DNA of 51,693 nucleotides from an uncultured Gammaproteobacteria bacterium (GTDB lineage: Bacteria; Pseudomonadota; Gammaproteobacteria; Pseudomonadales; Pseudohongiellaceae), in the NCBI GenBank assembly GCA_903862645.1, contig CAIOZF010000123.1:1-51693 (forward strand), read 5' to 3'. Position numbers and translations under genes: made by a program. The stretch's first letter is position 1, and each line of letters starts with the position of its first letter. Of this stretch, positions 19,003 to 28,613 are shown piece by piece. The notes under the pieces are model-generated. The model was not told where the DNA came from. It saw only the letters and a list, made by a program, of their open reading frames with translations, and made no database searches.

Positions 19003-19410
19003 ATGTTCTCAGAAAAAGAGTTGAATCTGGAGGAAACCGAGCTGCGTGAGCTGGCCTCACTGCTCGCCCCTGCGCAACTCGCTGATTACACGCGCATGGA
19101 ACAATCCCTGCGCAAGCGTCCTGGCACCTATGCCGCACTGAACTGGTTCTTCCTGCTGGGGCTGCATCACTTCTACTTGCGCCGGTGGCCGCGCGGCATT
19201 CTAGATGTGCTGCTCACCAGTATTGCCGTCTATGCTCTGTTAACCGCCGACAGCGCCACCTACGGCAGCGCACTGCTGCTGGCCGTCGCGATCATTGAAG
19301 TGCCTCAGCTCCTCAATTACGAACATCTGGTACACAGCTACAACAACCGCATGATGCGCCATTGCCTGCGCCGCGTATCTCGGGACTCAGCCGCAACTCC
19401 GGAACGATGA
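19003..19410 (+). CDS. TM2-domain-like membrane protein
   Basis: A 135-residue protein. The N-terminal 40 residues are a charged, Glu/Leu-rich helix (SEKELNLEETELRELASLLAP). A TM2-type block follows, AALNWFFLLGLHHFYLRRWPRGILDVLL, with the G-x-H-x-F-Y-L pattern in the turn, then a second and probably third hydrophobic helix. TM2 proteins are small membrane proteins of mostly unknown function. It starts 21 bases after the TRAP permease and 25 bases before the antiporter gene, so it may be in the same transcript. No strong Shine-Dalgarno is seen. Confidence 0.65.
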   Translation: MFSEKELNLEETELRELASLLAPAQLADYTRMEQSLRKRPGTYAALNWFFLLGLHHFYLRRWPRGILDVLLTSIAVYALLTADSATYGSALLLAVAIIEVPQLLNYEHLVHSYNNRMMRHCLRRVSRDSAATPER

Positions 19411-19435
19411 GCCGGCCCTGCCGGTACGGGAATTC

Positions 19436-20386
19436 ATGATCATCACGCTGACGCTTTTCCTCTGTGGCCTGCTCCTCCTGGTCAGTGGGGCGGAAGCCCT
19501 GGTGCGCGGCGCCTCAGCACTAGCGTTACGTTTGGGAATCTCGCCACTGCTGATCGGCTTGACGGTGGTCGCCTTCGGCACTAGCGCTCCAGAGCTGGCG
19601 GTGAGTGTAGACGCCGCTCTGGAGGGCAACAGTTCGATCTCCCTGGGTAATATCATCGGTTCCAACATCGCCAACATCGCCCTGATTCTCGGTCTGGCCG
19701 CACTGATTGAACCCATGCGGGTGCAGACATCTCTGATCACTCAACAGATTCCCATCATGATCGGGGTCTCCATACTGCTATGGCTGTTGTCGCTGGACCA
19801 GCGACTCGGGTTTCTCGACGGGCTGCTGATGTTCAGCGGCATCATCGCCTACATCAGCTTCAGCTATCGGCATTCGCAGACCGACGTACCTGCTACCCAA
19901 GTCGAACCAGTGGTGGAAACTTCCATTGCCCTGATGAGCAGACTCTGGTTCTGTCTCCTGCTCATCGGCGCAGGTCTCGCGGCACTGGTTGCGGGCGGCT
20001 CGTTGCTGGTGAACAGCGCCGTCGAGATCGCCCGCCTGTTCAATATTTCGGAAACCTTGATCGGCCTAACGATTGTAGCGTTAGGCACCAGTCTGCCTGA
20101 GATGGCGACCTCCATCGTGGCAGCAATTCGTAAACAGGATGACATAGCAATAGGCAATATCGTCGGTTCCAACATCGTCAATATCCTTGGCATTCTCGGC
20201 TTCTCCTCTATGCTCAGTCCGCTTGCTTCTGCGGAATTCGGCCAGCTGAACTACATTGCCATGATAGGCATCGCCATCGTACTGTGGCCGCTGGCGTGGA
20301 CACGCCGCAGACTGGGGCGATTGGAGGGGCTGGTGCTGCTGACGATCTATGCGGCGTATGTGTATTACCTCTTGCTCAAAACCTGA
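19436..20386 (+). CDS. Calcium/sodium antiporter (CaCA family, YrbG-like)
   Basis: A 316-residue inner-membrane exchanger with about ten helices arranged as two inverted repeats. Each repeat has the alpha motif: GTSAPELAVSVDAA and GNIIGSNIANI in the first, GTSLPEMATSIVAA and GNIVGSNIVNI in the second, supplying the ion-coordinating Glu, Asn, Thr and Ser. Length and motif order match the YrbG/NCX_Mj type. A short GGGAA precedes the start. The ion pair is presumed from the family to be Ca2+/Na+ or H+. Confidence 0.93.
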   Translation: MIITLTLFLCGLLLLVSGAEALVRGASALALRLGISPLLIGLTVVAFGTSAPELAVSVDAALEGNSSISLGNIIGSNIANIALILGLAALIEPMRVQTSLITQQIPIMIGVSILLWLLSLDQRLGFLDGLLMFSGIIAYISFSYRHSQTDVPATQVEPVVETSIALMSRLWFCLLLIGAGLAALVAGGSLLVNSAVEIARLFNISETLIGLTIVALGTSLPEMATSIVAAIRKQDDIAIGNIVGSNIVNILGILGFSSMLSPLASAEFGQLNYIAMIGIAIVLWPLAWTRRRLGRLEGLVLLTIYAAYVYYLLLKT

Positions 20387-20447
20387 TATAAGCAACGCTC
20401 AATCTATCGATAAAAACCACCGCTAAAACTACCGACAAAGACTCTCG

Positions 20448-21866
20448 ATGCAGTTACGAGCCAACAGCAACCGACCCAGTTCTGCCAAAGCACCTGCCGC
20501 CTCTGTATCCAGCGGGGTTGGGCAACGTGCAGATGCACTGGGCAGAACGCCCCCGCAGCTGCTGCGCGCATTCGGAGCACTGCTGCGCGACCGCTTTCCT
20601 CTCACCGTGCAGGGCGTCACTGTGCTGGTGATCGCCATGTTTACGCTGCGAACTTTCGGCTACGGGCGCATGGATCTGGTGGTGTTTGCACTCGCGGTCT
20701 GCGCCCTCGCCATTGTCTTGTTTTCGACAGTAATCGTGTTGCTTGGCGGCCTGATGTTGCGTTACCAGATTATTGATCAACTGGAACGCCAGGTGATCCT
20801 GAAGCGCCACATCGCCCGCATCAAGGCGGAAGCGGGCTATCCAAATGAAACCGGCTTCACCATGCCCACCATGCCCTGGCTGCCGTTGATCAGCGTGCGC
20901 TGGGAAATTGTGCGCCCGGGCTCGATCCGCACCCGCAATCGCCTGTCCGAAGACGAACAGCAATGGGAAGAGGAAATCGTACCGCTGCGCCGCTGCAAAA
21001 GTGCCACAATCACCCGTCGTTTTACGGTCAGCGACGTGCTGGGATTCAGCCGCTTTTCCTGGCGCTTCACGCTGGAGGGCGAGCTGCTGGCGCTGCCACA
21101 GGCAGGCAGTATCAAGTCACTGCCACTGCTGCGCTCACTCACGGCCGAAGATGGCATTCCCGACCCCGGAGGGCATCCCGAGGGCGACCGCATGGATATC
21201 CGTCCTTATGTCCCGGGTGATTCGGTGCGCAACATCATGTGGAAAGTCTATGCGCGCAACCGGCATTTGAATGTGCGGTTAGCCGAGCGCAGTGTCTTTC
21301 ACAGCAACCGGACGCTGGCCTATCTGCTGTCCAGCCCGCACGACGAGGCCGCCGCAGCTGTCACCCGCGTGGCAGTGGAATCCGGTGCACTGGGCGAGGA
21401 CTGGTTATTCTGTGCCGACGGTGGCGACACACCCACCAACAGCATCGGCGAGGCCTTGGAGCTGATCGCGCAGTCGCGGGCACTCGACGGCGCCCATCCC
21501 TACGGGCTCGATCAGTATCTGCAGCATTTCGGCAATCAGGGCAGCGTCCATTGCATCGTCTTTGCCAGCGCCGAACACGGCCCGTGGCTGCATCAGTTGC
21601 GGGCGACTATCAGCCGCTTCCGCGTGCGCTTCTCCGTAGTGCTGGCGACGGATGGCTTCATCACCACCAAGCCGCGGCCGCGCTGGCAGAAAGTGTTGTT
21701 CAGCGAGAGTGCAGCGAGCCGTGAACAAGCCGAGCGGGAAGGTCAGGCGACCTCTGTGGCACAGCTGAGCCGTTTGTTGACGGAACTCGGTCAACTTGTA
21801 GAATCGACCCTGGTCGTGGACCGGCGCACCGGCCAGACCTATGACAAACGCATGAATCGGGTGTAA
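20448..21866 (+). CDS. DUF58 (vWA-like) protein
   Basis: A 472-residue protein. After about 45 polar residues, two hydrophobic helices (about 52-105) anchor it in the membrane. The DUF58 signature GDRMDIRPYVPGDSVRNIMW followed by KVYARNRHLNVR lies near residues 246-280, with a vWA-like C-terminal part. DUF58 proteins occur with MoxR ATPases and transglutaminase-like membrane proteins, where the set is thought to act as an envelope-associated chaperone or maturation system. Here the transglutaminase gene follows by 5 bases and moxR comes next; in most genomes moxR comes first. Confidence 0.88.
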   Translation: MQLRANSNRPSSAKAPAASVSSGVGQRADALGRTPPQLLRAFGALLRDRFPLTVQGVTVLVIAMFTLRTFGYGRMDLVVFALAVCALAIVLFSTVIVLLGGLMLRYQIIDQLERQVILKRHIARIKAEAGYPNETGFTMPTMPWLPLISVRWEIVRPGSIRTRNRLSEDEQQWEEEIVPLRRCKSATITRRFTVSDVLGFSRFSWRFTLEGELLALPQAGSIKSLPLLRSLTAEDGIPDPGGHPEGDRMDIRPYVPGDSVRNIMWKVYARNRHLNVRLAERSVFHSNRTLAYLLSSPHDEAAAAVTRVAVESGALGEDWLFCADGGDTPTNSIGEALELIAQSRALDGAHPYGLDQYLQHFGNQGSVHCIVFASAEHGPWLHQLRATISRFRVRFSVVLATDGFITTKPRPRWQKVLFSESAASREQAEREGQATSVAQLSRLLTELGQLVESTLVVDRRTGQTYDKRMNRV

Positions 21867-21871
21867 CGCAC

Positions 21872-24055
21872 ATGACCATACACAACGCGAAACAGGATTC
21901 TGTCCTCAATCAGCTGCTGCCCTCCAGCCTGCGGGCGGCGATCATCGCCTCCAGTTACTGGGTGCTGAGCCTGTCGCTGACCAGCCCGAGCGGGTCGGTA
22001 GCGGCCTTCGTCGGCTGCCTGTTCTCCTGCTACCTGATCGACGGACTGGTCAACCGCCCCCCGCTGCGCGACCTGCGCCTCAGCGTCATCGCCATTACCA
22101 CTTTGCTGATCCTGTGTGCCGGCATATTTCTGAGCTCCGTCATCACCAGCAGCCTGACTGTCGCCAGCCTGCTCTCACCGTTGCTGACCTATGAGATCGG
22201 CGAGGTGCTGCAGTGGTTCCTGTTTGCCGCCGCGCTCACCGCTTTGCTAAGGATCCTCGCCCATCGCACCGGTTACGGTCGTGTGGTGGAAATTCTGTTT
22301 GTCGCCACCGCCTTTGTCATTACTCTGGCGGCACACCGACAGGGAATGATTCACCGCCCCTTCTTCATCGGCGATTACGCTCTGACACGCGGCATCGACC
22401 CCAGCTCCATCCTCATGGCCATGGGCTGCGGCGCAGTACTGGCCATGGCAGGGCTGTTGATGATGGAGAACAACCATCGCCGCCTGCCCTACCATTTCAC
22501 CGTACTGGGTCTGCTGTGCTTTAGCCTGCTGGCCTATGTGCAGTTGTTCGGGATGCCATCACCACGCCTGACCGACGATATGGGGCTGACCGGCGTGGCG
22601 CGCGGCGAAGGAAGTGCCGCCGAGCAGGAAAACCCCTTCCGCGACGGCGAGAATGATGCCAGCGACAAGGAAGCGCCTGTAGCCATCGTGCTGTTCCGTG
22701 ACGACTACGAACCCGCTGGTGGCTCGTATTATTTCCGCGAATCTGCCTACACCGAATTCAACGGCAGCATGCTGGCTGTAACGGACAGGGACGATCTGGA
22801 CGAAGACCTGATCACCCACTTCCCACCCGTGCGGGCCGACATCGAAGAACCGCTGCCATTGCTGGACAAGCGTCAGGCCGTCCGCACCACCATCGGCCTG
22901 CTTGCCCCGCACCGCACGCCCTTCGGGCTGGACACCCCGGTTGCTTTTCAGAACACGCCCAACCCCAACAACCTGCGTTTCAAGCAGACCTACGACGCCT
23001 ACTCGATGGTGCCGCTGCTGGAATTTCCCGACCTGATCGGCCGCAGCGCCGGTGATCCGGGCTGGACGCCCGCGCAGCGTCAGGCTTATCTGGAGCTACC
23101 CGACGACCCACGCTACCGCGAGCTCGCCGATACCATCCTGCAGGACCTGCGCCCCGGCTATGCCGATGATCCCTATGCCAAGGCACTGGCGATCAAGGAC
23201 TACCTCGACCGCAACGGCATCTACAGTCTCAAGAATGAACACGCTTACGCCGAAGACCCGGCGGCCTCGTTCCTGTTCGGCGACCTGACCGGCTACTGCA
23301 TGCACTTCTCCTTCGCCGCCACGTACATGTACCGCAGCATCGGCATCCCGGCCCGCGTGGGCATCGGCTATTCGGTGCCAGCGAGCAATCGTGCCGGGGG
23401 CTCCTCGCTACTGATACAGGCTATCAATGGCCATGCCTGGCCGGAGATTTTCCTGGACGGCGTAGGCTGGGTGATAGTCGATCCGGCGCCGGGACGCACG
23501 CTGGTCGACATGTCCGTGGACCCGCAGAACAGCCTGCAACAGCTACTCGGCGATATGCTGCGTGACGAGGCCGCGTTCGACGAATTCATCAGCTCGCAGC
23601 AGGACGAGCCGTTCCCGCTGACCGTGCTTCTGCAAACGCTGGTCGCTGCCCTGCTGGTGACGCTGCTGGCCGCCTACACCGTGAAGATCTATCGCTTGCG
23701 TGCGCCGCAGTTTGCCGATCCGGCCCTGCGCTACCGCCTGAGCTATCGCGCCACCCTGGACATGCTCTCCGCGCTGGGCCAACGCCGCCGCTACGGCGAG
23801 AGCCGCGAAGCCTTCGCGCGCCGCCTCAGCACGATGACCCCGTCCTTCGCCACCATGACCGCCTCCCACCTCTACGCCGCACTGGGCCCCTCTGGGAGCG
23901 TACCGGAGGGCATACAGGCCCAGCCGCGATTGCCACCCACCCCCGACTGGCTAGCCCTGCAAAGCCGCATCCGCGCAGAAATCGGCAGCCACACTCCCTG
24001 GTGGAGGCGCGTGCTCGCGTTTCTCGATCCCTTTGCCTGGCTGAAGACACATTGA
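21872..24055 (+). CDS. Transglutaminase-like membrane protein (TgpA type)
   Basis: A 727-residue protein with several N-terminal membrane helices (about residues 20-225), then a periplasmic region with a transglutaminase-like core. The expected triad is present: Cys476 in GYCMHFSFA, His521 in GHAWPEIF, and Asp537 in VIVDPAPG. Another membrane helix follows at about 590-610 (LLQTLVAALLVTLLAAYTV) and then a cytoplasmic tail. It resembles Pseudomonas TgpA in layout; whether it is a true transglutaminase or a protease is unknown. It sits between the DUF58 and MoxR genes, its usual partners. Confidence 0.88.
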   Translation: MTIHNAKQDSVLNQLLPSSLRAAIIASSYWVLSLSLTSPSGSVAAFVGCLFSCYLIDGLVNRPPLRDLRLSVIAITTLLILCAGIFLSSVITSSLTVASLLSPLLTYEIGEVLQWFLFAAALTALLRILAHRTGYGRVVEILFVATAFVITLAAHRQGMIHRPFFIGDYALTRGIDPSSILMAMGCGAVLAMAGLLMMENNHRRLPYHFTVLGLLCFSLLAYVQLFGMPSPRLTDDMGLTGVARGEGSAAEQENPFRDGENDASDKEAPVAIVLFRDDYEPAGGSYYFRESAYTEFNGSMLAVTDRDDLDEDLITHFPPVRADIEEPLPLLDKRQAVRTTIGLLAPHRTPFGLDTPVAFQNTPNPNNLRFKQTYDAYSMVPLLEFPDLIGRSAGDPGWTPAQRQAYLELPDDPRYRELADTILQDLRPGYADDPYAKALAIKDYLDRNGIYSLKNEHAYAEDPAASFLFGDLTGYCMHFSFAATYMYRSIGIPARVGIGYSVPASNRAGGSSLLIQAINGHAWPEIFLDGVGWVIVDPAPGRTLVDMSVDPQNSLQQLLGDMLRDEAAFDEFISSQQDEPFPLTVLLQTLVAALLVTLLAAYTVKIYRLRAPQFADPALRYRLSYRATLDMLSALGQRRRYGESREAFARRLSTMTPSFATMTASHLYAALGPSGSVPEGIQAQPRLPPTPDWLALQSRIRAEIGSHTPWWRRVLAFLDPFAWLKTH

Positions 24056-24127
24056 CCTGCCGTCCACCCAATGTCGCAGCCTTTAAACACAGACCTTAGC
24101 GAAAACCAAGCAGTCCGGAGACCCTGA

Positions 24128-25246
24128 ATGACCCTGGAAGCCACAAGCGCGAACACAGCACCGCTCACAGAAGAGAACACAGCATTGACAGAAACCACCG
24201 ATCAGGGCGCGGCACCAGCGACTTCCAGCCCCGCTGCGGTGCCCGCTCAAACCGCCCGCCTGCAACAGGCTGTCACCGTCCTCAACCGCCTCAGCAGTGC
24301 CGTGCGCAGTCAGGTGCTGGGCCGCGACGACGTGATTGAGCTGGCCATCATCGCGCTGATCGCCGACGGTCACGTGCTGCTGGAAGACTTCCCCGGCTCC
24401 GGCAAAACCACGCTGGCCAAGGCGCTGGGCGAGGCCATCGTTACCCCCTTGCAGGAACAGGCCGATGACGTCGCTGCCGCCATCGTGCCGTTCCGCCGCA
24501 TCCAGTTCACCCCGGACCTGCTGCCCTCGGACGTGACCGGCGGCTCGGTGTTCGACACCAGCACCAACAGCTTCCACTTCCGCCACGGCCCGCTGTTCGC
24601 GCACGTCGTGCTGGCGGACGAAATCAACCGCACCTCTCCCAAGGTGCAGTCGGCGATGCTGGAGGCCATGGGCGAGAAACAGGTGACAGTCGACAACACC
24701 ACCTATCATCTGGACAAACTGTTCTTCGTGATCGCCACCCAGAACCCGCTCGATCTGGTCGGCACCTACCCGCTGCCCACGCCGCAGCTGGACCGTTTCC
24801 TGTTCAAGATCACAATGAAACACATCGAACGTGATGCCGAGCTGGACGTACTGGACACCTACAAGACCCGCCGCGACCACAGCCAGCAGCGCATTCAGGT
24901 GACCCGCAGCGACGTGTTGATGGCCCGCGAAGTGATCGATATGGAAGTGGTGATCGCCCGCGCCATAAAAACTGCCCTTGTCGATATCTCCCGCAATCTG
25001 CGCAGCGACGAACGCGTGCTGCAGGGCAACTCCACGCGCAGCATGGTGCTGCTGCTGCCCGCCCTGCAGGTGCTCGCTGCACTGCGCGGCCGCAGCTTTG
25101 TCAGCGCCGAGGACATCGAGACGCTGCTGCCACGGGTGCTTGGCCACCGTGTCGAGCTGGCCCCCGGCGTCGCCGATCTTGGCAAGGTTTTGCACGACTG
25201 CATGCGCGACCCCTTGGAACAACTGGCGCGGGCAACGTTGCAGTGA
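24128..25246 (+). CDS. MoxR-family AAA+ ATPase
   Basis: A 372-residue AAA+ protein. It has a 40-50-residue Thr/Ala/Pro-rich N-terminal extension, then Walker A PGSGKTT (Lys93), Walker B VVLADEINRTSPK, and family-specific AMLEAMGEKQVTV and ATQNPLDLVGTYPLP. A lid domain ends LAPGVADLGKVLHDC. MoxR proteins act with vWA/DUF58 partners in protein or cofactor maturation. GGAG precedes the ATG. The stop (TGA) overlaps a GTG that opens the next frame. Confidence 0.93.
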   Translation: MTLEATSANTAPLTEENTALTETTDQGAAPATSSPAAVPAQTARLQQAVTVLNRLSSAVRSQVLGRDDVIELAIIALIADGHVLLEDFPGSGKTTLAKALGEAIVTPLQEQADDVAAAIVPFRRIQFTPDLLPSDVTGGSVFDTSTNSFHFRHGPLFAHVVLADEINRTSPKVQSAMLEAMGEKQVTVDNTTYHLDKLFFVIATQNPLDLVGTYPLPTPQLDRFLFKITMKHIERDAELDVLDTYKTRRDHSQQRIQVTRSDVLMAREVIDMEVVIARAIKTALVDISRNLRSDERVLQGNSTRSMVLLLPALQVLAALRGRSFVSAEDIETLLPRVLGHRVELAPGVADLGKVLHDCMRDPLEQLARATLQ

Positions 25247-27420
25247 CAAGGCCACGCTCTGCGCAACACTCATCTCCTGCGGGAGCGGGCCGTGCCCGCG
25301 ATGGGATGTTGCCGCGCCTGCGTTTAATACGACAGCGCGCTGTGTCTGATCGCGAGCTGGGCTCGCTCCCACAGGTCTGCAGGCAGATCGGGTTCGCGGC
25401 CACTATTCTGCTCGGCATCGTCACCCTTCCAACCCACGCCCAGGACGGCCTCGACGGGTTCGATATCCCCGGCACCCCCACGTTGTGCTTCGGCATGCTC
25501 GGTATCACCGAGCAGCGGGCACTGGATATTTGCGATGCGCTCACGCTGAAAGAAAATGTTCGCGCCCGCGAACTGGCACAGCGCTGGATCGCCGAGCAGC
25601 CGGCATCGGCGGCCGCGCAGTTCGCACTCGCGGAGGTGCTGATCCGTGTCGAGGGCAACTTGGCGCGCGCCCTGTTTCACCTGTCCCGTGCCGAGGAATT
25701 GACCAACTACACTTCACTCGGGCGGGCGATGGCCGACGGGGGCGCCGAGTGGCACTACCTCGCGCTTAGCCAACTGTCCTATGTTCATCAGTTGATGGGC
25801 GATCAGCAGGCATCACTCGATTACCTCGACAAGATCGAGGCGGTGTACGGGCAGGAGGTGGAGTCGTTCCGCGGCTGGCCGCTGATCAAGATGCAGAAAT
25901 GGGACGAAGCCCGCGCCAGCGCCGACCTGGTGCTGAGCACCAGTAATGATGTGGGCGAGCGCAGCCGCGCTTGGAACACCCTGTGCGCAGTCGAACTGGC
26001 CAGCCTGCGCCCTGCCGAATCCCTGGAGGCCTGCGACAAGTCAATCGCTGAAGACGGAGCCGCTGCAGGTGAGGATGGCGACCGCGATACTGTGTATCTG
26101 CTCAATGCCTCCGAAGTCGCCCTGAGCATGTTGCGCATGGAGGAGGCAGAAGACTATCTGACCCGCGCCTCCCGCTACCTGAATCCGGACAGCGTTGGCG
26201 ATCCGTGGATCAACTTGCTCTACCTGTACATGAATCAGGGGCGCTTCGAGGAGGCGCGCACGGCATTGGACAGCCTGCTGGTGTGGCGCGACAACCAGGA
26301 GCCCATCGTCGGAGTGATGAACCGTGCCGAACATTTCCTCGTGAGTGCCGCGCTGCTGATTCTTTCCGGCTATCCCGAAGACGCGGCGACCCTCAGCGCC
26401 ACCGCCCTCAACCAGCCGGACCGCACCGGCTCGTACAGTGCCGACGAGGCGCAGAAGGACTCCATCGCCGCCCTTATCAATCATATGGCCAACCAGACCG
26501 CCTACGAGATGAAACTGGAAGAGGCCGCCATCCTGCCGCTTCCCGGCGCACTGAGTGCACGCGCAGAAGCACTGAGCCTGCGCTTCAAGTCCTGGCGCTC
26601 TGCCCGCCATGCCGCGGCGTTGTTTGCCAATTTGCAGACGCTGCAGAACCGCCTGCGTCCCTATGCTCCACTCGATGTGCACATCCCCGAATGGGTGGAA
26701 CCGGAGCTGGTGTCAATCATGGGCGAGGGCGTGATGTCCTCCGTGCTGGAAGAAACCCTGGCGGCTGGTGCCTTCAGCCTGAACGAGGGCTACTACCACG
26801 CCTATCACGCCGAAATCGCCGCCCAGCGTGGACAGGATCTGCGCACCATGGAATACGCCGGCCGCGCGCTGAACCTGTTGCCGGTGCAAGAGGTGCTGCT
26901 GAGAGCGCGCCTGTCCGCGCGCATCGCCGACGCGGCCTGGCGACTGGACCAGCACGAGATCGCGCTCAGCAATTACGAACAGGCGCTGCAGTGGGATCCG
27001 AGCATCATGCGGCGCCGGGGGCTGGCGCTGCCGGTGCACATCACCGGGGTGGACGACGAGTTTGTAAGCGAAGTGATCGGTTATCTGGAGGGCTCGCCAC
27101 GTTTCCGCAATGACCCCGACGGCCTGCTGTTGGAGGTCTTCCCCCAGAGCGATCTGACCCTGTGCCTGAGTACCCGTGGTGGCTCACCCTTGTCCTGCCT
27201 GCAAATGGGCGAAGTCACCACTCTGGAGATCGGTGTCGATGGCCAGACGGAGGCACTGACTCCCGCACAGCAACTGGTCAAAGAGTTCCACCGCCGCACC
27301 TTCGGCCCCGGTCTGGAGATCAGTCAGACTCAGCGTATGGCGTTGATGGGCTCCAGCGTGATCCTCAGCTCCCAGAACAACACCAGTGTGCAGCGCAATC
27401 GTGATGAGGTGCTGCAATGA
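25243..27420 (+). CDS. Exported TPR-like repeat protein
   Basis: A 725-codon frame that opens with GTG overlapping the moxR stop. The recognisable protein begins with a signal-like segment (IGFAATILLGIVTLPTHAQDG, about residues 48-68) and continues as helical pairs of TPR type, for example ARELAQRWIAEQPASAAAQFALAEVLIR, PWINLLYLYMNQGRFEEARTALD and HEIALSNYEQALQWDPS. No catalytic motif is seen; it is probably a periplasmic scaffold serving the MoxR/DUF58/TgpA set. Residues about 12-44 are encoded by a REP/BIME palindrome, so the true start may be ATG 25306 or GTG 25342, which would bring the signal peptide closer to the N terminus. The stop overlaps the next gene by 4 bases. Confidence 0.75.
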   Translation: MTRPRSAQHSSPAGAGRARDGMLPRLRLIRQRAVSDRELGSLPQVCRQIGFAATILLGIVTLPTHAQDGLDGFDIPGTPTLCFGMLGITEQRALDICDALTLKENVRARELAQRWIAEQPASAAAQFALAEVLIRVEGNLARALFHLSRAEELTNYTSLGRAMADGGAEWHYLALSQLSYVHQLMGDQQASLDYLDKIEAVYGQEVESFRGWPLIKMQKWDEARASADLVLSTSNDVGERSRAWNTLCAVELASLRPAESLEACDKSIAEDGAAAGEDGDRDTVYLLNASEVALSMLRMEEAEDYLTRASRYLNPDSVGDPWINLLYLYMNQGRFEEARTALDSLLVWRDNQEPIVGVMNRAEHFLVSAALLILSGYPEDAATLSATALNQPDRTGSYSADEAQKDSIAALINHMANQTAYEMKLEEAAILPLPGALSARAEALSLRFKSWRSARHAAALFANLQTLQNRLRPYAPLDVHIPEWVEPELVSIMGEGVMSSVLEETLAAGAFSLNEGYYHAYHAEIAAQRGQDLRTMEYAGRALNLLPVQEVLLRARLSARIADAAWRLDQHEIALSNYEQALQWDPSIMRRRGLALPVHITGVDDEFVSEVIGYLEGSPRFRNDPDGLLLEVFPQSDLTLCLSTRGGSPLSCLQMGEVTTLEIGVDGQTEALTPAQQLVKEFHRRTFGPGLEISQTQRMALMGSSVILSSQNNTSVQRNRDEVLQ
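25278..25374. repeat. REP/BIME palindrome pair
   Basis: Two REP-like units in opposite orientation: TGCGGGAGCGGGCC-GTGCCCGCGA at 25278-25301 and TCGCGAGCTGGGCTCGCTCCCACAG at 25350-25374. Between them are about 48 bases. The units match those at 44.7 kb and 28.6 kb. This pair lies inside the 5' end of the TPR gene frame, which is unusual because REPs normally sit between genes. Confidence 0.8.
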
Positions 27421-28613
27421 TCACCCACCTCTCCAAAGGACTGATCCTGCTGCTGGCCACGGTCTCGGCACTCGGCCCCTTGGCCATGCAGATATTGCTG
27501 CCGGCCATTCCCATCATCAAGGAGAGTTTCGCAGTCAGTACGGCAGTGGCGCAGCTGACGCTCAGCCTGTCGATGGCGGCGATAGCCGTGGCCACGCTCG
27601 CCTATGGCCCGCTCTCAGATCGCTACGGGCGCAAGCCAGTGCTGATTGTCGGCATGATCATCACCATCGTCGGTTCTATTCTGTGCGTCCTGGCCCCCAG
27701 CATCGAACTGCTGATTGCCGGGCGCATCGTACAGGCTGCAGGCGGCGCGGTGGGCATGGTGGTGGCGCGGGCGATTGTGCGCGATGTCTACGATGCTCGT
27801 GAGTCAGCATCGGTGATCGCCACGCTGGTCATGGTAATGGTGGTGATGCCGATGCTCTCGCCCGCTGTGGGTGGTGAATTGATGGTGCGGCTGGACTGGC
27901 ATTCGGTGTTCGTGCTGGTAGCAATCATCAGCGCGGTGCTGCTGGGCATGCTGTTCTATGCTCTTCCGGAAACGCTACGTGAACCGGTGATCTTCACTGG
28001 TGTCGGCGACATGCTGCGCAGCTATCGGGCGTTGATGCGCGTGCGGGTCTTTCAGGGTTATTCGCTGAGCGTAGCATTCGTGTCGGTCGTATTCTTCAGT
28101 TTTATTTCCGCCGCGCCAGAGCTCATGGTCAGCGTGTTTGAGCGGCCCGCCACGGAATACGGCTATTATTTCATTGTGATTCCGCTGGGTTTCATGATCG
28201 GCAATTACGTGACGCGCTACTACGGGCGCAAGTTCGGCATTGATCGCATGATCGATTACGGTTCGCAGATTTCGCTGGTCGGCATTGTCCTCGCGATTGT
28301 CCTGCAGCTGTTCGGATTGCATCACCCTGCCGCGTTGTTCCTGCCGATAGCGCTGGCGATCTTCGGCAACGGCATCACATTGCCGAACGCCCAGGCCGGC
28401 GCTCTCAACGCAGCACCTCACATGACCGGCAGTGCCTCGGGGCTGACAGGCTTTATGCAGATGGCGTTCTCGGCGGTAGCGGCGCAAGCGGTGGCACTGA
28501 TCTTCAATGGCACGGTCTACCCGATGCTGCTGCTGATGCTGGTGGCATCCGCCATTTCGCTGCTGAGTTTCCGGTTGCTGGTGCCGGCGGAGGGGGCCAC
28601 TGCCCGCGATTGA
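27417..28613 (+). CDS. Bcr/CflA-type MFS drug efflux transporter
   Basis: A 398-residue major-facilitator protein with 12 predicted helices. It has the Bcr/CflA start pattern (ALGPLAMQILLPAIPIIKESF), motif A GPLSDRYGRKPVLI after helix 2, and GRIVQAAGGAVGMVVARAIVRD at helix 4. Members expel bicyclomycin, sulphonamides or small peptides by proton antiport; the substrate here is unknown. It starts in a 4-base overlap with the TPR gene and so may be read from the DUF58 operon. Its last codons (about residues 392-398) lie in a REP-like arm. Confidence 0.9.
   Translation: MITHLSKGLILLLATVSALGPLAMQILLPAIPIIKESFAVSTAVAQLTLSLSMAAIAVATLAYGPLSDRYGRKPVLIVGMIITIVGSILCVLAPSIELLIAGRIVQAAGGAVGMVVARAIVRDVYDARESASVIATLVMVMVVMPMLSPAVGGELMVRLDWHSVFVLVAIISAVLLGMLFYALPETLREPVIFTGVGDMLRSYRALMRVRVFQGYSLSVAFVSVVFFSFISAAPELMVSVFERPATEYGYYFIVIPLGFMIGNYVTRYYGRKFGIDRMIDYGSQISLVGIVLAIVLQLFGLHHPAALFLPIALAIFGNGITLPNAQAGALNAAPHMTGSASGLTGFMQMAFSAVAAQAVALIFNGTVYPMLLLMLVASAISLLSFRLLVPAEGATARD

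Noticed and set aside
24083-25372. Long open frame on the minus strand opposite moxR (429 codons)
   Set aside because: The plus-strand MoxR has all AAA+ motifs. The opposite frame is a GC-rich shadow with no recognisable domain.
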